Assembly: GCA_014529385.2 (NCBI GenBank)
Contig: CM043948.1
Location: 79,814,291-79,878,290, forward strand
Origin: Adiantum capillus-veneris
Taxonomy: Eukaryota > Streptophyta > Polypodiopsida > Polypodiales > Pteridaceae
Direction: 5' to 3'
DNA: 64,000 bases
Of the stretch, positions 57,579 through 64,000 are shown one piece after another. A program made the position numbers and the translations under genes. The notes below the pieces were generated by a model that was not told the origin of the DNA, made no database searches, and was given only the letters and a program-made list of their open reading frames with translations. Each line of letters begins with the position of its first letter. Positions within the stretch are counted from its first letter, which is position 1.

Positions 57579-58698
57579 TCAAAACTTGACCATCTCTCTA
57601 GTTGGTCGAGTAAGAGTGATATTTTTTGAAGTTAGAAATAACAAAACCAAATTATCAACTAAAATATTTATAATCACCAATTGAGGTTGTAACTTAACCA
57701 ATCTTACATATTTGTCATTCCATGCTGCTTTGCCTCCCAAGGCATAGTGTGTGGGAGTTTGTATGGCCCGAGCTTTGCATTGTCTTTTGTAGGATGAGCC
57801 CATTGCAGCCTGACCGCTCTTTTCTTTCATTGCACAATCCCACTTTTCATTTGTCATATTGCCACCGTGATAGCTCCAGTCTGGATCTCTAACTTGGTTG
57901 GCCGTTGTGCGTTGTACACTGGACTGCTTTTTTTCAGCCCTCCAACCAATGTTGTGAAAAACGTTGATCGGGGGAATTTGAAAATCTAGATGGAACATGT
58001 CCTCAATGTAGCCTGTATGATTTGGCAACTTATCTCTAAACTTTACAAAACAATTCTTATACATTGAATGTATAAGAATCTAAAGATGACATTGAAACGC
58101 CTTACCGTGTGATGTATTAAAGTCCACCTCCTTGCCATACTTTATTATATAGTAGCATCCATGCGTGTCTAGCACAGGTGCATCAAGATCCTTGTCCTCT
58201 ACATCTAGGGTGGCACACTTTGAAATAGGGGACTCCATCCCCCTTCCCCCCTCCCCCACTACCAAAACAAATGGAGTCACAAGATCTCCCGTCACTCCAT
58301 CTCTCTCAACGCTCGCTTCCCTGAGACGAGCATCGACGGGCACCACTAGAAGAATTGCTTCGATGGTTCTTGGGCAAAGCAAGAGTGGAATGGAGTGGCA
58401 TGGGACCCTACGATGCCATGGGAGTGCAACCTTGTGATGGAAGGGGAGTAGGACGGTAAGAAGAGGCGATAGGCTGAGGTGACGTTCGTGCGAGGCTCTG
58501 GATGTAAGAAGTCCCTCCTTGACTCCCCCATGGCATGAATGCGGAGAAAGACCGTAGCTCGCAAGTTGCTGCAGAGTGTAGCAGCCAAACAATTATCCCT
58601 CCGTCAAACTGAGGTATTGGTCCCATAAAGAGAGTGCCCGTTGTAGGTCTAGATCTACCACCGGTGGAGGAACTTGAGTCGGATGGCCATGCCTGCAA
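57579..58698 (-). pseudogene. Unidentified spliced-gene remnant (minus strand)
   Basis: On the minus strand TTTGTTATTTGCAG ends at about 58695, a good plant 3' splice site. It opens a 96-codon frame to 58408 (WPSDSSSSTGGRSRPTTGTL, PIPQFDGGIIVWLLHSAA), rich in Ser/Pro. Downstream, the ORF 58064-57579 (161 codons) contains FHNIGWRAEKKQSSVQR, DPDWSYHGGNMTNEKWDC and MGSSYKRQCKARAIQTP, with Trp/Cys/His spacing like a small folded domain. No known family comes to mind. A plant transposon-associated gene or a decayed host gene are both possible. Overlapping frames on both strands at 58165-58592 are shadows. Confidence 0.4.
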
Positions 58699-59104
58699 AT
58701 AACAAAGAGAAACCTATAAAACTCATGGTCACAAAAAACTAGCCACAAATAATCTTAATTCCTTTGCTTGGTCTCACTGCCTCAAGACTCAGTTCCCCTG
58801 GAAGTGATGTCTAGCCCGGGTGTGATCCCACGTGGGATGTGAACCAACAAAAAGAAGAACCAGATGGTTGCTCCCCACCAAGTGGTCTCTCTTCTGACAT
58901 ATACATTAGAGAGAGAAATATGAGATCTACCTTTGTCCCTCTACTCACTCATCTATATATATGTACACAAGTATATATGCACACAAGCACGTATATACAT
59001 ATACATACTAGTAGATCTAAGAAAGGGCTAGTAGTGCCAAAGGTCAAGGGGCACCTCTTTAGATATCATCATAGTCTCAATGTTGAAAGGGCATCCTTTC
59101 AACA
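58699..59104 (-). mobile_element. Element F: first part of the 3' LTR (far end not located)
   Basis: It directly follows a polypurine tract (59105-59122, minus strand), and its first bases are TGTTGAAAGG. The first 24 bp form a palindrome (arms 59081-59090 and 59095-59104). TATA-like and TATATA runs occur near 58950-59000. No partner LTR lies in the window, so the other end is unknown and may extend below 58699. Confidence 0.55.
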
Positions 59105-59122
59105 CTCTCCCCCGCCTAATTC
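59105..59122 (-). promoter_or_regulatory. Polypurine tract of element F
   Basis: The minus strand reads GAATTAGGCGGGGGAGAG, then TGTTGAAAGG. The G-rich tract ending right at a TG is the standard signal for plus-strand priming before the 3' LTR. It follows a TTGTCGGGGACGACAAG block, itself a small inverted repeat. Confidence 0.75.
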
Positions 59123-60324
59123 TTGTCGTCCCCGACAAGACCCTATGTCTTTGCTGGCCTTGACGAGTTCTTGATGTCTTGGTATTGATTGAAGTTGTTG
59201 TGGCAGCCTCGTCTGTAGTTGGTCGCTTTGCGTAATGTTAAAGCTGCCTTGAAGTTATACCTGTAGTGTATTTGAAGCCTGGAACTCTCCCCCTCCGATT
59301 GGTTGTTGTATCTTGAATTGTATGAGGTTGTATCGACTTGTTGGTGCAACAGGTTGTTGTCATTGTAGATCTAGTTTGCTTTTCTTGTGGTTGTTATCTG
59401 GAAGTCATACCTGTAAATTGACTTGAAGCTCTGTCAAACTGTTTTTTGGCCTCTCCCTTTTGACTTGTCAGTAGATTTGCAATTAGTAGTGTGGGGATAT
59501 CGTGGTTCTTCTTGCTTTTGTTGTGATAAAAAAAATAAAAGAGTAAAAGTAAAATATAGCGTATATACAAAATGAAGGTCTTGGATACCTGGATAAGACT
59601 AAAGGGAAAAACCCAGTGGGAAAAAATGTCTTTAGTCATAATTAAATGCGAGGCTATATGTACTTAGGTTTTGATGTTATAGAGTTATGCTGAGTTAAAG
59701 TACATATGGCCATATGGCTACTAGTATGGACTTGATATACATGAATAAGTGTTAGTAGCTTGAAGTCAGAGTCATTATTGTTGAGCAAAGGCTTATAAAA
59801 CCTGTTTCCGCTTGGTCATCATCATTTGTTTGTGTAAGTTCATGGGTGGAATAAAAAAGAGTGCCTAATGCATATTCCAATGATGGGACATCTATATGCT
59901 TGCACAGAGTTATGCATGTTAAACAAGATGTAGTGCGAGAGAAGAGTATTGATGGGTTGTTCATGGAGTTAGTGTAGCAAGCAAAACATATAGCAGGAGT
60001 GCTTCAAAAGCTTTCACTACTCACAAGAAGGGTTTTTGCTGTCGAGGTTTCTCCACTCTTCCTCACTGTGTCAAGTGCGTGAGTGTTTTTGTTTTGAACT
60101 ACTCCGCCTTCTCCACTTTATATATTATATGGACTTTGACTCTTATGCTCACCTCTTCCAGCCTGAGCGACATGACTTTATGTATGCTCAACTCTCCAGA
60201 TTGAGCTTATACCTATTAGCTAGACTCATAGACCACAGAAAAATATTAACTTGAAGCTTGGGTCTGAGACTTTGCTCATTTAGTGGCTTAGCTGCCCGAC
60301 TCTAGACTCTTATGCCATGTAAGT
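59123..60324 (-). other. Element F: 3' region without a recognised protein
   Basis: Between the end of the W/GFY frame and the polypurine tract I find no reverse transcriptase, RNase H or integrase motif on the minus strand. Frames near 59349-59143 (SRLQIHYRYNFKAA) and 59440-59380 (FDRASSQFTGM) are short. Two similar blocks, ACAGGTATGACTTCCAGA (minus, ~59400) and ACAGGTATAACTTCAAGG (minus, ~59255), suggest a small internal repeat. Confidence 0.5.
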
Positions 60325-61705
60325 TTAATGGCGACTTGGACTTACCTGATCACGGCCTGAAATCCAATTCCATATGCTTTTGATGTTTAGGCCTTTCTCG
60401 TTAGTTTCTGTTTGAGATGCCATGTTGTCCAATACATTGGCATATATCTGCTCTTCGTTCCTTGGTAGCAAATTGTGGTTGCTTGATGAGACAAGTATTG
60501 ATGTTGAAGCAATGGTTGATGAAGTCATCTTCTTCCAGATAGTGTTCTTCAAAACTGTGACCTCCGCATTTATTGTTGCTTTCTTTTTGTTGTTAAGAGG
60601 CTGTAAAGGATTTGTGTATCTTTCTTGTTGTTGAGCCTCAATCGCGAATTTTGGAACCCACATTGTTCTTGGGCCTGGTGTGATGTCCTTTGCCACTTGC
60701 CTTGTTTCTTCTTTTACTTGATGGTACCTTTTATTTAATTTCCAAATATTGCTGTTACTTTTGTAAAAGCCGTGCTCTTGTAGTAATGGAGGGATCCATC
60801 TATAGGTGGTAGTACTCCTGGGTGTAGCGGGTGGCTGCTCTTGATTTCTTGATGTTTCTTGCTTTTCCTAGGTGATTCCTTGATAAGCTACTACCTTAGG
60901 TAACCAGATTTGAAAGTTACTCTCATAGAATCCTTGTGCTTCGAGTAACTCGACCGGAATGAATCTTTGGACTTGCTTGGAGGTGATCTTCACTTGACTT
61001 TGTTGGGTATTCTAGTAGAATTTTGATTTCATTACCCAGACTTGTCGTATGGTTTGTCCAGTGGAAGACCTTCTCTTTTGCTTTTTGTACCTGTCCTTTC
61101 GCTTGGTTGAGCTATGTGATTAACGTTGACGGCTTTGTTGATTCCTGACTGAGTGGTTGTCATGGGATGGATATCGCCAGGCTGTTATCTTGGGCTTGTT
61201 GACCCAAACATCTGAATTTCCTTTCTTGTAGCCTTGTGCAATAATTGACTCGCTTGATGTGATCCATCCTGTTACATGTGCTTGTTGAGGTTGTTCCTGT
61301 GATTGTATCCAAATTGGATCATTAACTTTAATATGTGCCTTGGATACTAGCACTTGGTTGACCTGTTTTGACTTCCTTTGGAGACTTTCGGGCGATGGAA
61401 ACTTCGGTTGATAGACTTTTTGCTTGGGTTTCCATTTTTTTGTTGATGGTTTGGCTTTTGATGTAGAGGCTTTGTCTTGCACTTGCAGTGGATGGGCTAG
61501 AGACTGTGGGCTTACTTTAGCTTTGCCTTTTTCAATAGCCAAGAATCTTTGAACTGTTGTAGGCTTGACCTCTGTTGCCACTTGATAGCTTTTTGTGATG
61601 ACCATTGTTGAAGATTCAGGCTCGTTTTCAAAGACTTGTGCCCATGGCTTGGAAAAAATCAAGTGTGTTCCCATTTGTCGAGAATCTACCACCAAGAATT
61701 TTTCT
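60325..61705 (-). pseudogene. Element F: end of the second protease-like domain and W/GFY repeat module, unknown function
   Basis: One minus-strand frame runs ~460 codons to a stop at 60325, interrupted only by TAA (61120-61122), TAG (~61014) and TAG (~60869). It begins by continuing the second protease-like domain (EKFLVVDSRQ, THLIFSKPWAQVF). A Lys/Gln/Pro-rich linker follows. Then a motif repeats: GWITSSESIIAQGYKKGNSD at ~61266, FIPVELLEAQGFYESNFQIW at ~60963 and WIPPLLQEHGFYKSNSNIW at ~60798. The consensus is (W/F)I-P-x-x-LL-x-x-x-GFY-x-SN-x-x-IW. WxPK-type phrases lie between (WLPK, WVPK, WKPK). The frame is unlike RT, integrase or RNase H. Whether it is a host-derived or family-specific protein is unknown. 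Confidence 0.6.
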
Positions 61706-63499
61706 GACATTCTGCGAGTGTAGTTGGAGAGTAGCTTCTGCAATCCCCATACTTATTGCATCTACTTCAGGTGAGAGATTTACCTTTATCTGAATATCAT
61801 AAAGCTTTGGCTTACCTAGAAGTAACCACATGCCATATGACATGACATTAGTCGTGGAATTTGTATCAATTTCTGCCATAAAATTCATCTTGACTCCATC
61901 TTGTGCACTTAGCAAAAAGTTGATCTTCTTTGGTACTAGATTGCCTGTGTTCTCTTGAGTGACTTGAGCAATTTTTGGCCTGGACTCCTTGTCGTCTGAG
62001 GTTCCAGTGGTGAGAGATGCATCATGTGGTGGTGATTTGCATCTAGCACTTTGGATAGCTTTCATACCTCCCTCCGTTGTAGCAAGTGTAGCAATACCAC
62101 CCAATGATATTGTAGACATCATTGAGGTATTCACTTCTTGCCTATCTGACCCTTCATTATATGAATCACAAGCAGGATCACCCATAGAGGCATTTGTCTT
62201 GACTTTGAGTTCATCATACTCAGATTCTTCATCTATCTCACACATAAACCTTAGCATGTAGTAGGGTACTATGTCATACCCATTCTCATCGCGAAATTTT
62301 GTTGGTGTGGTCTCATTAACACAGACATCCAAAGTATCCAATATCTGAGTCCACTCTAGCGGTTCTAACACCTCTTCCGGAAAAGGTTCTCTTATGTAAG
62401 CATCATCTTCTAAGACCCTCTCTAAGGCATTCTCATTTCTCCCAAAGTCACTACACTCCGATGCTCCGCACATCCATATTTCTTTCTTTTTGACCATCCA
62501 CGGATGGTCTGTTGATGCACTTTGTGTTGCAGAATCAAAATCTTCCACGGGCGTTCTAGTTACATCTTGGTAACTATGATTTCTCATATTTACACGTGTT
62601 GTGGTTTCAGCATGTCTCAAGTATAGATAATCATAACCCCAATCTTGTACCATCTTGAGTTGCCTCATAAATAGTCTTCCAAGGATGATTTCATAGTTAT
62701 TTTTCTTGCCAAAGTCAACTATGGCAAAAGTATGTGCATACTCTATACCACAAGAAGACACCACTATCGCTTCTAGCAATCCCATGGGTCTTTCCACATG
62801 CCCATCAACTAACTGTAATTTTATTCTGGTTCTTCTAAAGGCGGGCCTACCCCATTTCTCCCATATTCGTTTTGTTGCTATGGCAATTCCTGCTCCGCTG
62901 TCAAGTATAGCTTTCGTTTCAATCCCATTGTACTCGACAGGCAAAGTGGCATTACCATCTTCTCCTTCATAGTACTCTCCTACTTTGTTCATAGGTACCG
63001 CTCTTACATTTGATCTAGGCTTCTCGATCTCATCTAGCTCTTTTTCCAGGAACCTTAACGGGCTTTTGACCCCAATTTTTTCCAAGCATTTTCCCTTATC
63101 CGTCCACATACTTGGTCTGATTTTCAAAAGTTCTGCCAACGTAATTGTGCACTTCACTGGCGTGGATAGCAAGTCAGTCAAAATTTTTGTGTCCAATTCT
63201 TTTGTCCCTCCTAGCCTCTGTGATGGAACTCTCACAATCTCAGACTTTGCCTCAAAATCTCCCATGTACTGTGGCAAAGTTCTTAACGATGCAGGTCTAC
63301 TGTCTTCGGAGGCTATCGATCCTACATCACCATTATATGACCTCACATCAACACTCATTTTTGGTCTATCTAATGTGATTTCAGGAAATGGTGCTCGTCT
63401 AGCATACTCTTCTCTTTTTTGGGCATCTCGGACAGCCTTCCATAACTTCTCTGGCCACTGCTCCTCAACTATAGGAACATAAGGTTGGAAATCTCTCAT
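61628..63499 (-). pseudogene. Element F: protease ORF with a first retropepsin and a second, degenerate one
   Basis: This is the longest ORF of the window (623 codons). Residues 185-290 form a clear retropepsin: TKAILDSGAGIAIATKRIW with catalytic D200, a FAIVDF strand and the ILGR signature at 272-275. An acidic middle follows. Residues 526-600 resemble a second retropepsin: MNFMAEIDTNSTTNVMSYGM has Asp545 but N-S instead of G-A/S. After a 1-nt shift in an A5 run (61699-61703) it ends with FLVVDS and LIFSKPW, in the place of xxVVDx and ILGRPW. The ORF is preceded in the same frame by Gag sequence (63500-64000) across a TGA; the ATG at 63499 is therefore only the first Met after that stop. It is related to the left-edge element A. 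Confidence 0.8.
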
Positions 63500-64000
63500 T
63501 CATTCATCTGTTGTATTTTGGACTACCCTCGAGTCTTGCGACCTTGGCAGTGGTTCTTCCCTATGATCTACCTCTTCTCTAGGCAATTCGTCTACTTTAA
63601 TGCTCTCATCTTTGTGCATTGGGGTGACTATCCTATCCTTCAATTCTGGTGGAGGTGGTTCTAGCAATGCTTGAGCAGTTTCAATGAGCTGCTTACACAT
63701 TTCTAGCCTCTGCTTCTCTAGTTCAGGATAAGGATGGGTCATCCATCTTTGTTCTAAGGTCTGTCTATTTGCCAATCTAGCCTCATAAGCCTGTAAAATC
63801 GCATCTAAAGGCTCATTCACTTTGTCCACTAGGACAAATCCTCCTGAACTAGCACTCTTGGGTGCTTCAGCTGGTTTAAGGGTTTCAACTTCCCTTTGTT
63901 GTGTCTGTTGCTCTTGAGTTGTTTCCAACTCAGCTGTAATAGCCTTTTCTTCTCTTTCTTGCTCGTCTAGAGTTTCTATGGCTTTTGGAACTCTTACTAG
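63500..64000 (-). pseudogene. Element F: C-terminal Gag / linker, open to the right edge
   Basis: The frame is open from the window edge to a TGA at 63500. It is Glu/Gln-rich (KAIETLDEQEREEKAITAEL) and then has the family landmark SSGGFVLVDKVNEPLDAILQ, which aligns with element A near 700. KVDELPREEVDHREEPL leads to the stop. Element A has no stop at the matching place, so the TGA is probably a mutated CGA rather than a regulated read-through site. Gag core and zinc knuckles should lie beyond 64000. Confidence 0.7.

Noticed and set aside
58080-58592. 170-codon minus-strand ORF and its plus-strand partner (58165-58437)
   Set aside because: Overlapping open frames in GC-richer sequence. Only the frame following the splice-like site (58698-58408) has contextual support.
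63490-63510. TGA between Gag and protease of element F as a programmed read-through stop
   Set aside because: The homologous place in element A has no stop and other stops in F look like decay.

Overview
The window looks like repeat-rich, AT-rich nuclear DNA from a land plant. The evidence is nested LTR retrotransposons with plant-type primer-binding sites, a Ty3/gypsy element with two RNase H domains, chromodomain-type and copia remnants, non-autonomous DNA transposons, long AG/CT and TA microsatellites, and stop codons that mostly look like CAG->TAG or CGA->TGA decay (CHG/CG methylation). I could not fix the lineage; a large-genome plant such as a fern or other non-flowering plant is a guess. 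I found no host gene with confidence, and no rRNA, tRNA or CRISPR.

Layout. 1-5540 (minus): element A, with decayed gag-protease, a leader holding four palindromes, a PBS and part of the 5' LTR. 5541-10384 (plus): element B, a 5'-truncated chromovirus-like pol plus its 3' LTR. 10829-12533: eight diverged copies of one hairpin. 12600-17514 (plus): decayed, unidentified coding sequence including a 186-codon ORF with AT-hook-like and PIP-box-like motifs. 17515-23916: non-coding, with a microsatellite cluster and a 452-bp foldback element. 23917-36444 (minus): element C, a nearly whole but dead Ty3/gypsy element holding two 1.32-kb TTAA-flanked DNA transposons and a solo LTR of family B. 36445-45680 (plus): a copia remnant split by a 6.2-kb LTR element (D) that has no recognisable proteins. 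45995-56403 (minus): element E, a complete Tat-like Ty3/gypsy element with both LTRs, one carrying a second foldback copy. 56404-58698: a plus-strand RNase H fragment, a perfect hairpin and an unidentified minus-strand gene remnant. 58699-64000 (minus): element F, a relative of A, with gag, a protease, a second degenerate protease-like domain, a stop-interrupted frame with a repeated W/GFY motif, a polypurine tract and the start of an LTR.

Relations. Three insertions can be undone on paper. Removing the TTAA element at 29365-30684 restores the RNase H frame of C, and its sister at 24929-26249 has an empty site in the other LTR. Removing element D with one copy of its 5-bp duplication restores the copia frame. 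The foldback at 47454-47904 has an empty site in the partner LTR of E. A and F together outline one unusual family with gag, two protease-like domains and a repeat module; no reverse transcriptase is visible in the part of F that is in the window.
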